64,000 nucleotides of DNA. Source: RPRB01 sp035501615 (GTDB lineage: Bacteria > Myxococcota > Myxococcia > Myxococcales > Myxococcaceae). Numbering within the stretch: the first letter of the stretch is position 1; each line of letters begins with the position of its first letter. The translations under genes were made by a program, and so were the position numbers. The stretch spans positions 1-64,000 of the forward strand of contig DATJVY010000019.1 in NCBI GenBank assembly GCA_035501615.1, given 5' to 3'. This document shows, in pieces, positions 50,841 through 59,632 of the stretch. Below the pieces are notes generated by a model, which was not told the origin of the DNA, did no database searches, and worked only from the letters and a program-made list of their open reading frames with translations.

Positions 50841-52629
50841 GAGCGGCGCGTCCGTCCTTCACGTAGACCTGGAAGCGCACCGTGCGGCAGCCGTACTTCT
50901 GCACCATCTGATCGCGGTTCTTCCGCAGCTTCCCGGCGAACTTCTCGAAGGTGAGGCCGTCGCCGCTTTCGCCGCACCGCTCGCGCACGGCGAGGAACTC
51001 GTGGAAGACGTCCTGGAAGTGCGCCTCGTCGGGAAGCACCGGCTTCGGCAGGGGCTGGGGACGCGGGCCGGAGACCCGGCTGGAGGCCAGCAGCTCCGGG
51101 GACACGTCGGCGACCCGCGTCGCCTCGGGGATGGCGTTGGCGGCCGGACCGAGCGCCGCGGCGGGCGGCAGGTTGAAGTCCGGCAGGTTCGGCACCGGGT
51201 AGGCGGTGGTGGGCTGGTGGTCGTAGTCGAGCGGCGCTGGAGGCGGTGGAGCCTTGGGCGCGGCCGGGCGGGGCGGCGTGGCCGGCGCCGGGGACAGCCG
51301 CTGCGAGGGAGGGCGGATCGGCACGGGCGTCGGCTCCGGAGGCGGAGGCATCGCGTCCAGGAGGGCGGCCAGGTCGTCCCTGGGCCCCTCGCGCGGCGTC
51401 CCGGGCCCGGGGAGCCCATCGGACTCGGGGAACGGCTCGAGGGCGGTGCCGCCTTCCTCGACCGGGGTTGGCTCCGGCGGCGGCAGCGGCGGCTCCGGGG
51501 CCTCGTCGAGCTCGACGGAGGTGCGCGCGCGCCCCACCGGCGCAGGAGCACGCGGCTCGGGAGGCCGCGTGTCGGTCTCGGGGGCGCGGAAGACCGGCGG
51601 CGGCGCGGTGCTCAGGCCGAACAGGCCCCGGCGGCGGCGGGGGCCCGGCTCGGTGTCCTCCTGGAGCTGGGTGCGGAGCGGGGTCTCCTGGCCGATCCAC
51701 AGCCAGAGGGCGACCAGCCCGGCGAGGAGGAAGAGCATCGCCCCGAGGCTGAACCGCTGCGTGTCGGCGATGGCGGACATCGCGGGCTCGGTGCTGACCA
51801 GCGCCAGGGCCTCCAGCGGCTGTCCGGGCACCCCGCGGCGGAGCGCGACCCGGAGCGCTGGGTCCGGCCCGGAGGCGAAGAGGGGCAGCCGCAGGAACCC
51901 GAGCGAGCCAGCCGGGCCACGCACGACGACGGCGCTCTTGCCCACCGGAGTCTCGCGGAGGGCGTCCGGGAGCCGGGCCTTCTCCGGCCCGCCGCTGGAG
52001 ACGAGCTTTCCGGCCTGAACAACCCCGAGCGCGGAGAGACCGGTCTCGAGCGCGACCTGGTCCGCGGTGCCCTCGGGGAGCAGCGGCCCGCCGACGACGA
52101 GCATCCCCTGGGCGCGGGCCTCCTTGTCCGAGCCGAGGAGCGGAAAAGAGAAGAAGAGGTAGGTCGTCCCGAACGCCTCGCGGGTCTGTCCGTCGCTCCC
52201 CGCGCCCGCGACCGAGTCGGGGTCGAGGCCGGCCAGCGCTTCCACGGGGGGCTGGGCGCCGCGGGCGAAGACCGTGCCGGTGTCGGTGCGCACGCCGAGC
52301 ACCAGGCCGGGGCGGAGGGCGTTGGAGACCGCATCCGCGGCGTTCCGGCGTACGCTCGACATCCGCTCGATGGCGAGGTCGGCCTTGCCACCCCGGAGTG
52401 CCTCGGCGGTGACGAACGCGCCCGGCGAGCTCCCCAGACGGAGCGCGAGACCCTGCAGCTCGGCCCGGCGGCCCGCGAGGCGCACGGACACGGCGTCCAC
52501 GCCACGCTGGGCGTACGCCGCGGCCTGCGTTTCCGCCTTCTCGCTGAAGGACGATGCAGTGAGCGAGAGGTCCGCCAGCCAGAGCGCGAGCGCCGGCAGC
52601 GCGAACAGAAGCAGCTTGAAGCGGGACAT
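50815..52629 (-). CDS. MXAN_5187-type membrane-anchored protein
   Basis: The 604-residue protein has an N-terminal helix (LLLFALPALALWLADLSLT) and a roughly 230-residue extracytoplasmic part rich in small hydrophobics. A second helix (FSLGAMLFLLAGLVALWLWIG) and a 200-residue Pro/Glu-rich linker follow. The compact C-terminal domain contains CGESGDGLTFEKFAGKLRKNRDQMVQKYGCRTVRFQVYVKDGRAALKATPV. That last block matches the myxobacterial MXAN_5187 C-terminal domain as I recall it. The function is unknown. It overlaps the convergent kinase gene by 26 bp. Confidence 0.8.
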   Translation of the reverse strand: MSRFKLLLFALPALALWLADLSLTASSFSEKAETQAAAYAQRGVDAVSVRLAGRRAELQGLALRLGSSPGAFVTAEALRGGKADLAIERMSSVRRNAADAVSNALRPGLVLGVRTDTGTVFARGAQPPVEALAGLDPDSVAGAGSDGQTREAFGTTYLFFSFPLLGSDKEARAQGMLVVGGPLLPEGTADQVALETGLSALGVVQAGKLVSSGGPEKARLPDALRETPVGKSAVVVRGPAGSLGFLRLPLFASGPDPALRVALRRGVPGQPLEALALVSTEPAMSAIADTQRFSLGAMLFLLAGLVALWLWIGQETPLRTQLQEDTEPGPRRRRGLFGLSTAPPPVFRAPETDTRPPEPRAPAPVGRARTSVELDEAPEPPLPPPEPTPVEEGGTALEPFPESDGLPGPGTPREGPRDDLAALLDAMPPPPEPTPVPIRPPSQRLSPAPATPPRPAAPKAPPPPAPLDYDHQPTTAYPVPNLPDFNLPPAAALGPAANAIPEATRVADVSPELLASSRVSGPRPQPLPKPVLPDEAHFQDVFHEFLAVRERCGESGDGLTFEKFAGKLRKNRDQMVQKYGCRTVRFQVYVKDGRAALKATPVRE

Positions 52630-52661
52630 CCCCTTCCTTTGGGGCAGTCGAGTGGCCCTTG

Positions 52662-52691
52662 TTTATAGGCCGCCGGTGCGCGGACCAGCAA
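52662..52691 (-). promoter_or_regulatory. Candidate sigma-70 promoter for the MXAN_5187-type gene
   Basis: On the minus strand TTGCTG (52686-52691) and TATAAA (52662-52667) are 18 bp apart, and the start codon is 33 bp further on. The -10 is a 5/6 match, while the -35 is weak. Confidence 0.4.
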
Positions 52692-52728
52692 GGGAAGCAG
52701 CCCCTCGCCGAGCCCTCGCACGGACGCG

Positions 52729-53082
52729 TCAGCTCCCGTCGGTGGGGAGATCTGCGAGTGAGGGGCCGGAGTGGTCGTGCTTCCGATCGAGGTACTTCTT
52801 CGCCGCACGCTCGATGCGATCGGACGCGGCGGCGATGGCGCGGTGAATCTCGTCTGACCGCTCCGTGACCTGCAGCGCAGGGTGACCCGGCACGTGCACG
52901 GTGACGCGCGCCTCCAGGTCCATGCCTCCCTTGCTCTCGTTCGTGTCGACCAGGTGCACCTCGACCTGGACCGCGGGTTCCTGTCCCAGCACCCGGTCCA
53001 GCGCGCGCCGCATGTGGATCTCGCAGTACTCGCGGAGCGCGTCCGTGACCTGGATGTGAACGCCTCGTACCAGCAGCTGCAT
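52729..53082 (-). CDS. hpf: Ribosome hibernation-promoting factor, short type
   Basis: The 117-residue protein matches the HPF/YfiA fold: LLVRGVHIQVTDALREYCEIHMRRAL, VQVEVHLVDTNESKGG, LEARVTVHVPG and SDEIHRAIAAASDRIERAAKKY. It binds the decoding centre of idle 70S ribosomes. The long HPF C-terminal dimerisation domain is absent, so this is the short form. The ATG at 53082 has AAGGAGG eight bases upstream, which decides the start. A divergent gene starts 46 bp away. Confidence 0.93.
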   Translation of the reverse strand: MQLLVRGVHIQVTDALREYCEIHMRRALDRVLGQEPAVQVEVHLVDTNESKGGMDLEARVTVHVPGHPALQVTERSDEIHRAIAAASDRIERAAKKYLDRKHDHSGPSLADLPTDGS

Positions 53083-53128
53083 CGGAGAAGCCTCCTTGGA
53101 GCTGCTTCGCCTGTTAAGGTGATCGGCC

Positions 53129-53449
53129 ATGGAAGGCAACCCCGAGTCGGAGCGATTCGTACAGGTGGCCCAGGCGGAGGATCCCTTCACGGCCGACGCC
53201 CTGGAGGCGGTGCTCCGGGGGGCGGGGATGTCGGTGTTGCGGACGGATCACCCGGGTGGCTCCGGGGTGGAGCAGCTCGGGACGGGGTGGGCGCTGCCCT
53301 GGTTCGAGCTCAGCGTGCTGGAGGAGAACGTGACCCGGGCCCGGCAGCTGGTGGAGGCCGAGCGGCGCCGGCTCGCCGAGGAAGCCCCGGAGGCGGAGCG
53401 GGCGGCCGAGGACGAGGAGCGCGAGACCGAGGGCAGCAAGCCCGCCTGA
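53129..53449 (+). CDS. DUF2007 family protein
   Basis: The 106-residue protein reads FVQVAQAEDPFTADALEAVLRGAGMSVLRTDH and then LPWFELSVLEENVTRARQLVEAER, the DUF2007 pattern (a small ferredoxin-like fold annotated as putative signal-transducing). The last 25 residues are Glu-rich. It starts 46 bp from hpf on the opposite strand, and GATCGGCC precedes the ATG. The function is unknown. Confidence 0.82.
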   Translation: MEGNPESERFVQVAQAEDPFTADALEAVLRGAGMSVLRTDHPGGSGVEQLGTGWALPWFELSVLEENVTRARQLVEAERRRLAEEAPEAERAAEDEERETEGSKPA

Positions 53450-53456
53450 CGCGCAA

Positions 53457-54302
53457 TCAATGCGCGGTGCTGGAGACTGCCCGGGCCGCGAGCCTGGGGT
53501 CGCTCACCTCCCAGAGCGACACCCCCTCGATCTTCCAGCGGTAGCGGGCGTGGCGAGCGAGGAGGTGCGACAGCTCCTCGTCGACGACGCCGTCCTTCCA
53601 CCCGCGGGTGGCGTGCCGGAGGTAGGTCCGTCCCTCGCGCTGGACGACGAAGCCGAGATGGCTCACCCGGGTGATGCGCCACGGCGCGTCCTCCCGCACC
53701 ACGAGGAGCAGCGTGCCCGACGGCCAGCGAGGGGCACGGGCCAGGACCTCGTCCACCGGAACGATGGCGAGCGGAAAGTGCCCGGTGGGTCGCGCCTCGG
53801 GGGGGAGCGCCAGGGCCCGGGCGGTGGTGGAGCCCCAGGCCTCGGGTCCGATGACCTTCCCACCAGGGCGAACCGCATCCGGTGCGAGCCCGGCAGTCAC
53901 GTCGCGCACCAGGCCCTTGGCGGCGTTGGAGGGCAGCCACTCCGCCTCCATGAGGTGGTTCCGTCCGGCGTAGTCGGGCCGGTTCCGGTAGCGGATGGAG
54001 TCGAGGACGTGCACGACGTCCTCCACCGAGGAGGAGAGCGCGAGCGCCATCACCGTCTCGACGAAGGTGAGGCAGTCCACGCGGTCGAGGCGGAGGCGCG
54101 GGTCTGGGTCCTGGCCCTCGCCCTCGCCGAGCGGGGAGTGGGCATAGGGAGTCCCGAGGAAGCGCTCGCTCAGGCCAAGGAGCCGGCCATCGAGCGGCCG
54201 CCCCCGGACCGAGTCGAGCAGCGCCTGCAGCGTGGCCTCGTCCGGCTGGGGCGGGGCGGCGCTGGCGGCGAGGGTGAGACCGAGGGCGGCGGCGAGGAGC
54301 AC
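53457..54302 (-). CDS. DUF1460 family, putative secreted N-acetylmuramoyl-L-alanine amidase
   Basis: The 281-residue product has a hydrophobic N-terminus (LLAAALGLTLAASAAPP) and the NlpC/P60-like core DRVDCLTFVETVMALAL with Cys77, followed by NRPDYAGRNHLMEAEWLPSN and ITRVSHLGFVV with the likely His. DUF1460 members characterised in Bacteroides are muramoyl-L-alanine amidases. It therefore probably trims peptidoglycan in the periplasm. The GTG start is the best in frame but is uncertain, as the frame is open upstream. It is convergent with the DUF2007 gene. Confidence 0.86.
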   Translation of the reverse strand: MLLAAALGLTLAASAAPPQPDEATLQALLDSVRGRPLDGRLLGLSERFLGTPYAHSPLGEGEGQDPDPRLRLDRVDCLTFVETVMALALSSSVEDVVHVLDSIRYRNRPDYAGRNHLMEAEWLPSNAAKGLVRDVTAGLAPDAVRPGGKVIGPEAWGSTTARALALPPEARPTGHFPLAIVPVDEVLARAPRWPSGTLLLVVREDAPWRITRVSHLGFVVQREGRTYLRHATRGWKDGVVDEELSHLLARHARYRWKIEGVSLWEVSDPRLAARAVSSTAH

Positions 54303-54376
54303 GGGCGGAGGGCCCGCATCGTCCCCGGGGCGCCGGCCCCTGTCCAATGCGCGCGCTCCGTCGCGCGGGCCCCCGT

Positions 54377-55804
54377 TCAGCGGCGAGCGGCGAGGGTGGC
54401 CGCGGTGTCGACCAGCTGCGTCCAGAGCGCCGCGACGTCGTCGGCGGTGGTGGCGGTCGCGCCCACCGAGACTCGGAGGAGCTGGACTCCCTTGATCACC
54501 GCCGGGGTGAGGTAGGCCCGCCCGGAGGCGTTCACGGCTCGGGCGAGCGCGAGGTTGTGGGCGTCGAGCGCGGCGCCCTCGACGCCGGGGGGCCGGTGGC
54601 GAAAGGCGACGGTCTGGAGCGGCACCGGGGCGAGCCGCTCCCAGCCCTGCGTGGCATCCACGCGGTCGGCGAGGGCGCGGGCGAGGGCCAGGTGGCGGCG
54701 AACCTCCGCCCGGATCCCCTCGACGCCGAGCGCGGAGAGGACGAACCACACCTTCAGGGCGCGAAAGCGGCGGCCGAGGGCGATGCCCCAGTCACGGTAG
54801 TTCCTCACCGCGCCGTCCTGGGCCGTCCGGAGGTAGCTCGGGTCGGTGGCCATGACCCGGACCAGGTGGTCGGGGTCGCGCACGTGGTAGGCGGTGCAGT
54901 CGAAGCCGATTCCGAGCCACTTGTGCGGATTCCAGACGACGGAGTCCGCCTGCTCGACGCCCTCCCACATCCAGCGGAGCTCGGGGCAGCTCATGGCGGT
55001 GCCGGCCATCGCGGCGTCCACGTGGACCCAGGCTCCGCGGGCGCGGGCGAGCTCGCCGATGCGGGCCACCGGGTCGATGGCGGTGGTGCCGGTGCTGCCC
55101 ACCGTGGCGACGACGGCGCAAGGTCGCTTCCCGCGGGCGACGTCCTCCTCCAGCGCCTGCGCGAGGGCATCGGCGCGGAGCGCGTGCTCGGCGTCGGTGG
55201 GGAGGAGGCGGAGGTTCTCGCGCCCGAAGCCGGCGAGCAGCGCGGCCTTCTCGATGGAGCTGTTCGCCATCTCCGAGGTGTAGACGGTGAGCGGCGAGGC
55301 CTCGGCCTGGAGCCCGCCACGGACCTGCCCGTGGCCGGTGGTGCGCTCTCGGGCACAGAGGAGCGCGACCAGCGTCGCGGTGCTGGCCGTGTCCTGGATG
55401 ACGCCGGTGAACGTCGGCGGAAGCCCGACGAGCTGGCGGAGCCACTCCATCGCCACCTCCTCGAGCTCGGTGGCCGCGGGGCTCGTCTGCCAGCTCATCC
55501 CCTGGGCGCCGATGCCGGCGCAGACCAGGTCGGCGAGCACGGAGGGCAGCAGGGTGTTCGAGGGGAAGTAGGCGAAGAAGCGCGGGTGGTTCCAGTGAGT
55601 GATGCCGGGGACGATGGCCTCGTCCAGCCGGGGTAGGAGGCGCTCGAGCGGGACGGGGTGCTCGGGCGGAGCGGCCTCGAAGCGGCTCCGCACCTCCCCG
55701 GGCTGGACCTGGCTCATGACCGGAAGCTCGGCCAGCCGCTCGCGGTAGGCGGCCACCCATTCGATGAGCTGGTGTCCAAGTGCGCGGAACTCGTCGGGTG
55801 TCAT
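54377..55804 (-). CDS. PLP-dependent group II amino-acid decarboxylase
   Basis: The 475-residue protein has the aromatic-L-amino-acid decarboxylase outline: WNHPRFFAYFPSNTL, GIGAQGMSWQTSPAATELE, EMANSSIEKAALLAG, VHVDAAMAG and the PLP lysine Lys295 in NPHKWLG. It releases CO2 from an aromatic or related amino acid. The usual HVDAAYAG reads HVDAAMAG, so substrate preference may differ. It is the first gene on this strand and is divergent from a small protein. Confidence 0.92.
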   Translation of the reverse strand: MTPDEFRALGHQLIEWVAAYRERLAELPVMSQVQPGEVRSRFEAAPPEHPVPLERLLPRLDEAIVPGITHWNHPRFFAYFPSNTLLPSVLADLVCAGIGAQGMSWQTSPAATELEEVAMEWLRQLVGLPPTFTGVIQDTASTATLVALLCARERTTGHGQVRGGLQAEASPLTVYTSEMANSSIEKAALLAGFGRENLRLLPTDAEHALRADALAQALEEDVARGKRPCAVVATVGSTGTTAIDPVARIGELARARGAWVHVDAAMAGTAMSCPELRWMWEGVEQADSVVWNPHKWLGIGFDCTAYHVRDPDHLVRVMATDPSYLRTAQDGAVRNYRDWGIALGRRFRALKVWFVLSALGVEGIRAEVRRHLALARALADRVDATQGWERLAPVPLQTVAFRHRPPGVEGAALDAHNLALARAVNASGRAYLTPAVIKGVQLLRVSVGATATTADDVAALWTQLVDTAATLAARR

Positions 55805-55866
55805 CGCGCCCCGGACGCTACACCTTGCAGCAGGAGCCCGAGAGGTCGAAGTTCCACGCGCCGGAC

Positions 55867-56115
55867 ATGGGAAGGCTCGAACAGGACGCGCTGGGGAGCT
55901 GCAGCTTCATCGACGTGCTCGAGGAGGCGGTGCTGGTGAAGCGGCCGGTCGCCATCGAGCTGAGGGACGGGACGACCTTCATCGACCAGGTGACGGACGT
56001 GACGACCGAGTCGGGGCAGGACTTCGCCGTCTTCCGGAGCCACGCGCGGGTGGCGGTCCGGGAGATCGCCGCGGCCACCCGGGCCGAGCCGCCCCGCCCT
56101 CCGGCCCCGCGCTAA
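55867..56115 (+). CDS. Small Rof/YaeO-like protein (Rho-binding antiterminator fold)
   Basis: The 82-residue core reads SFIDVLEEAVLVKRPVAIELRDGTTFIDQVTDVTTESGQDFAVFRSHARVAVREIAAATRA. The order (helix with LE-x-A, a V-x-I/L-x-L-x-DG strand, V-x-D-V, and a final ARVAVREI strand) resembles Rof, an Sm-like fold that inhibits Rho. A longer frame open from 55780 runs into the divergent decarboxylase start, so I used the ATG at 55867. The match is weak. Confidence 0.6.
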   Translation: MGRLEQDALGSCSFIDVLEEAVLVKRPVAIELRDGTTFIDQVTDVTTESGQDFAVFRSHARVAVREIAAATRAEPPRPPAPR

Positions 56116-56211
56116 CCCCCGATGAGGGCTCGGCCCCCCAAGGCAGGGGGCCCGTCCGACCCGTCCGCCGTTGCAGCGCGTGGGCGCCCTCTGCTAGCCC
56201 CTCGGGCACCG

Positions 56212-57312
56212 ATGGCGCGCTTCGAGGTCTTCATTCCCGCCGGCGAGCCCGGCAGCTTCGACGTCACGCTCCGCGTGGACGCAGCGAACTGGATGCAGGC
56301 CCTGAAGACGGGCTTCCACCGGCTCGGCGAGCAGGGGCTGGTCCCGCACAACGTGCTGGTCGACGTGCAGGACGACGGCTCGGTGCACGTGACGGACGCG
56401 AGCAGCTCCCGGGTGTTTCGCATCCGCGAGCTGAGCGATGCCGAGGCCGCGGCGGTCAAGGTGAAGCCGAGGCCCACCCCGGTCGGCACGCCGGTCCCGC
56501 CGGAGCCGGTGGTGCCGCCCCCGAGCGCGGCGATGGTGGACCCGGTCAAGCGGACGGAGCGGCCGGACCTGCCGCTGGTGGGCATCGCGCGCGAGGTGAA
56601 GGACCCTCACGTGACGTCGGGGCTGGACGTGCCGCCGCTGGACCCGACGGTGCTCCGGGCGCCGGACCGGCCGACCTCGCCGATGGCCTCGCGGCCGACG
56701 CCGATGAGCACGCCGCGGGTGGTGCTGCCGCCGACGACGGAGCTGGTTTCCAGCTCCAAGCCGCCGGTCGGTCCCATCGGTCGCCGCAAGCCGGCGCGCT
56801 CGCCGGCGGCGCAGATGGAGGACGTGCTGGCCGAGCTCTTCGAGCGGGTGCAGGGCGTCTACCAGCGGCGCGACGCGGCCGATGGGCTCGGCTTCCTGCT
56901 GGACCTGGCGATGGAGAAGATCCCGGTCGAGGCGGGAAGCGTGTTCTCGAGCGAGCTGGTCTCGGGCGACCTGCGCTTCGTGGTGGTGCGGGGGCCCAAG
57001 GCGCAGGAGATCCTCGACGCGAAGATCGTCATCCCAGCCGGAACGGGCATCGTGGGGTTCTGCGCGGTGGAGGGCGTTTCGCTGGCGCTGTCCGACGTGC
57101 AGAAGGACCCTCGCTACTACCGCGGGGTTTCGGACCGGGTGCACTACGAGACGCGGAGCATCCTCTGCTCCCCGATCATCGCCCACGGCCGGACCTTCGG
57201 CTGCATGGAGCTGGTGAACCGCCGCGAGACGCCGGTGTTCACCGAGTACGAGGTGGGGATGCTCTCCTACGTCGCGCACCAGGGAGCGCTGTTCCTCGAC
57301 ACCCTCGGGTGA
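56212..57312 (+). CDS. GAF-domain protein
   Basis: The 366-residue protein has an N-terminal alpha/beta domain (about 1-90, ARFEVFIPAGEPGSFDVTLRVDAANWMQALKTGF), a Pro-rich linker of about 100 residues, and a C-terminal GAF domain (about 205-366: GFLLDLAMEKIPVEAGSVFSSEL, IPAGTGIVGFCAVEGVSLALSDV, RSILCSPIIAHGRTFGCMELVNR). No output domain is present, so it may sense a small molecule for another protein. It lies 96 bp after the Rof-like gene. Confidence 0.85.
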   Translation: MARFEVFIPAGEPGSFDVTLRVDAANWMQALKTGFHRLGEQGLVPHNVLVDVQDDGSVHVTDASSSRVFRIRELSDAEAAAVKVKPRPTPVGTPVPPEPVVPPPSAAMVDPVKRTERPDLPLVGIAREVKDPHVTSGLDVPPLDPTVLRAPDRPTSPMASRPTPMSTPRVVLPPTTELVSSSKPPVGPIGRRKPARSPAAQMEDVLAELFERVQGVYQRRDAADGLGFLLDLAMEKIPVEAGSVFSSELVSGDLRFVVVRGPKAQEILDAKIVIPAGTGIVGFCAVEGVSLALSDVQKDPRYYRGVSDRVHYETRSILCSPIIAHGRTFGCMELVNRRETPVFTEYEVGMLSYVAHQGALFLDTLG

Positions 57313-57325
57313 GGCGCGGGCAGTC

Positions 57326-58345
57326 TCAGGGCGGCTTCATCACCTCGTCGAGCAGGACGGTCGCGTACGAGCCGGCGGGAAGCGTGAACGCGAGCTCCAC
57401 GCTCGAGCCGTCGATCGACCACCGGACGTCGTTCACCGGAACGGCGTAGGCCCGTCGCGCGCCCTGGGCGATGCTGCCCAACCGTCGGAAGCCGTCGAGC
57501 CTCAGCGCCTCGGCGGCGAGCACCGCCTGCTCGGCCGCGTCGACGTCGCCCTCGGGCCGCTCCATCTTCCAGCCAAACACCGGACCCGTGGGGGCGATCT
57601 CCCCGCGCTCGACCCGGGGCTGGTCCACCGGCGGCTCCCGGCAGATGAAGAGGCCGCCGGAGTCGGTCTTCCTCATCAGATCCCCGGCGAGGGCGCGCCG
57701 GAGGGTTCCCGCGTGGAGCCGGTGCTCGAGGAGCCGGTTGAAGAGCAGCGCCTGGTACGCCGAGACGTAGAGCTTCCGCTCGAACGCGTTCGGCCGTCTC
57801 GGCAGCCGCTCGCCGAGGACCAGCGCGCGGCCGCGCAGCGCGGTGTCCCCCCGGCCGAACCGCTGCTCCCCGAAGGCATTGGGCAGCCCCTGGGCGGCGA
57901 GGCGTTCCAGCACCGGGCCCACCGCCTCCGGTCGCTCGGCATCGCGGATGCGGATCCGGAAGCGGTTCCCCCGGAGATGCCCCGCCCGCAGCTTGTTCTC
58001 GTGCCGGGCGTGCCGGAGGACCCGGAGGTCCGGCGCCGCCGCGAGCAGCTCGAGCGCGGGCTCGGCCCGGGCCGGGACCGAGAGCCACTGGCGGGTCCGC
58101 GCCATGCGGTCCTTGAGCCCGGCCCAGGAGACGTCGTCCGCGCGCAGCCCCAGCGTCGAGGCGATGCGCGCGGCGGCCTCGGGCGTGTCGAGTCCGACCT
58201 TCTCGATCCAGAGGAAGAGGTGCTCTCCCTGACCCGAGGGGAGGTAGGCCGGGATCTCCTCGACCTCGAAGTCGTCGGGCGTCGCGCGGAGGCGGCCGCC
58301 GGTGCCGGGCAAGGGCGCGGTCAGCCGGAGCGCACCGGGGCTCAA
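57326..58345 (-). CDS. truD: tRNA pseudouridine(13) synthase TruD
   Basis: The 339-residue protein has FEVEEIPAYLPSGQGEHLFLWIEKVG, catalytic Asp79 in WAGLKDRMARTRQ, NKLRAGHLRGNRFRIRIR, PNAFGEQRFGR and a C-terminal PVFGWKMERPEG. TruD modifies U13 of tRNA. The TTG start overlaps the upstream gene stop by 4 bp (TTGA), which fixes the start. Confidence 0.96.
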   Translation of the reverse strand: MSPGALRLTAPLPGTGGRLRATPDDFEVEEIPAYLPSGQGEHLFLWIEKVGLDTPEAAARIASTLGLRADDVSWAGLKDRMARTRQWLSVPARAEPALELLAAAPDLRVLRHARHENKLRAGHLRGNRFRIRIRDAERPEAVGPVLERLAAQGLPNAFGEQRFGRGDTALRGRALVLGERLPRRPNAFERKLYVSAYQALLFNRLLEHRLHAGTLRRALAGDLMRKTDSGGLFICREPPVDQPRVERGEIAPTGPVFGWKMERPEGDVDAAEQAVLAAEALRLDGFRRLGSIAQGARRAYAVPVNDVRWSIDGSSVELAFTLPAGSYATVLLDEVMKPP

Positions 58346-59616
58346 TCGAGGGTGGCGAGGAGGTCCTTGACCCGTCGCGCGAGGTCCTCGTCCGCGCGCG
58401 ACTCCAGCAGCTCGCCGGCCTGGAAGAGCAGGAAGAACATCACGTCGGAGAGCGCCTGGCGGAGCGAGGCGACCGGCTCGCTCCCCAGCGAGGGACGGGC
58501 CCGGGCGTACGCCTCGAGGAGCTTCTTGGCGTCGAAGCGACCGTCGGGCCCGAGGCGGAGGTTCTCCAGCACCGGCGAATCGGAGAGGGTCCTGCTCTCG
58601 AGGGCGGCGTTGGCGGCAGCGAGGAACTCGCTGGCCATTCCCTGGGAGGCGACCTCGCGGAGGACCTCGGCGAAGATCTCCTCGAAGGTGGCGACCACGC
58701 GGATTGCAGGCTCGGACTCGGCGCCCCTCTTCCGCGCGGGAGCGGGTGGCTCGCCGTGCTTGAGCTCGCTCACCGACGCATAGCCGCCCTCGAGGAGCCG
58801 GAAGAGGATCTTGGTGGCGTCGAACTCGCTGAGCTTGGCGGCCTGGGCCAGCTCGAGCACCGTGCGCTGCCCGTTGGCGAGGCCGAGGAGCCGGTCCTCG
58901 TCGGGGTGGAGCTTCCCGTCGCTGGGCCGCTTCTTGGTCACGTAGACGCGGCCGTGGGGGATGCGCTGCCGGAAGTGCTGGAGCTCGTCGATCCTCCGGA
59001 TCGCGTCCATCAGGAGGCTCTGGGTGGAGAGCTGGACGGCCGGGCCGGCGCGCTCGTCCAGTTCCTGGTCGACGAGGGTGAAGGCGCCCTCGCGGGCGAG
59101 CACGATGGCGTGGAAGATCTCCGCCACCTGCTGGGTGACGCAGGCCCAGAGATCGTGCGGCTGGAGCAGCCCGCGGTCGACGAGCGCTCGGCCGACGCGG
59201 CTCGGAGGGTTGTCGTGGAGCGCCTCGTCGATGTCGCGGCGGGCGGCATGCCCCAGCCGGACGAGGATCTCGGTCAGCCGGTCGGCGGGGTCCTCGCTGC
59301 TCGCTCCCCTCACCTCTCCGTCCTTGAGGACCACCGACCGCTCGCCGCCGGGAGCGTGGAGCCGGAGCGTGCCCGTCCAGCGGGACTGGCTGAGGAAGGC
59401 GATGAGGTCCGAGAGCGGGAACCCCGAGGCATCGCCCATCAGGACGACCCGCGGGCCCTTGCTCCGGCCTCCCTCGGACGGCTGGCGGAGGGCGGCGAGG
59501 AGGTCCGGCGCGGTGGGCAGGAGGACGAAGCTCCCGGCTCTCGCCTCGAGCTCACCCGAGGCCTCGGCGTCCGGCACCACGCGCCCACCTGGCTCCACGC
59601 GGATGCGGGCGGTCAT
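58342..59616 (-). CDS. DUF4388 domain protein
   Basis: The 424-residue soluble protein has a DUF4388 region (about 65-135: GFPLSDLIAFLSQSRWTGTLRLHAPGGERSVVLKDGEVRGA), a helical middle with RVYVTKKRPSDGKL and ADLLG-like turns, and a C-terminal helical domain. DUF4388 proteins are common in Myxococcota and often linked to surface motility or signalling, though roles are mostly unknown. It is coupled to truD by 4 bp. Confidence 0.82.
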   Translation of the reverse strand: MTARIRVEPGGRVVPDAEASGELEARAGSFVLLPTAPDLLAALRQPSEGGRSKGPRVVLMGDASGFPLSDLIAFLSQSRWTGTLRLHAPGGERSVVLKDGEVRGASSEDPADRLTEILVRLGHAARRDIDEALHDNPPSRVGRALVDRGLLQPHDLWACVTQQVAEIFHAIVLAREGAFTLVDQELDERAGPAVQLSTQSLLMDAIRRIDELQHFRQRIPHGRVYVTKKRPSDGKLHPDEDRLLGLANGQRTVLELAQAAKLSEFDATKILFRLLEGGYASVSELKHGEPPAPARKRGAESEPAIRVVATFEEIFAEVLREVASQGMASEFLAAANAALESRTLSDSPVLENLRLGPDGRFDAKKLLEAYARARPSLGSEPVASLRQALSDVMFFLLFQAGELLESRADEDLARRVKDLLATLD

Positions 59617-59632
59617 GGCGTCGGGGCGTGCC

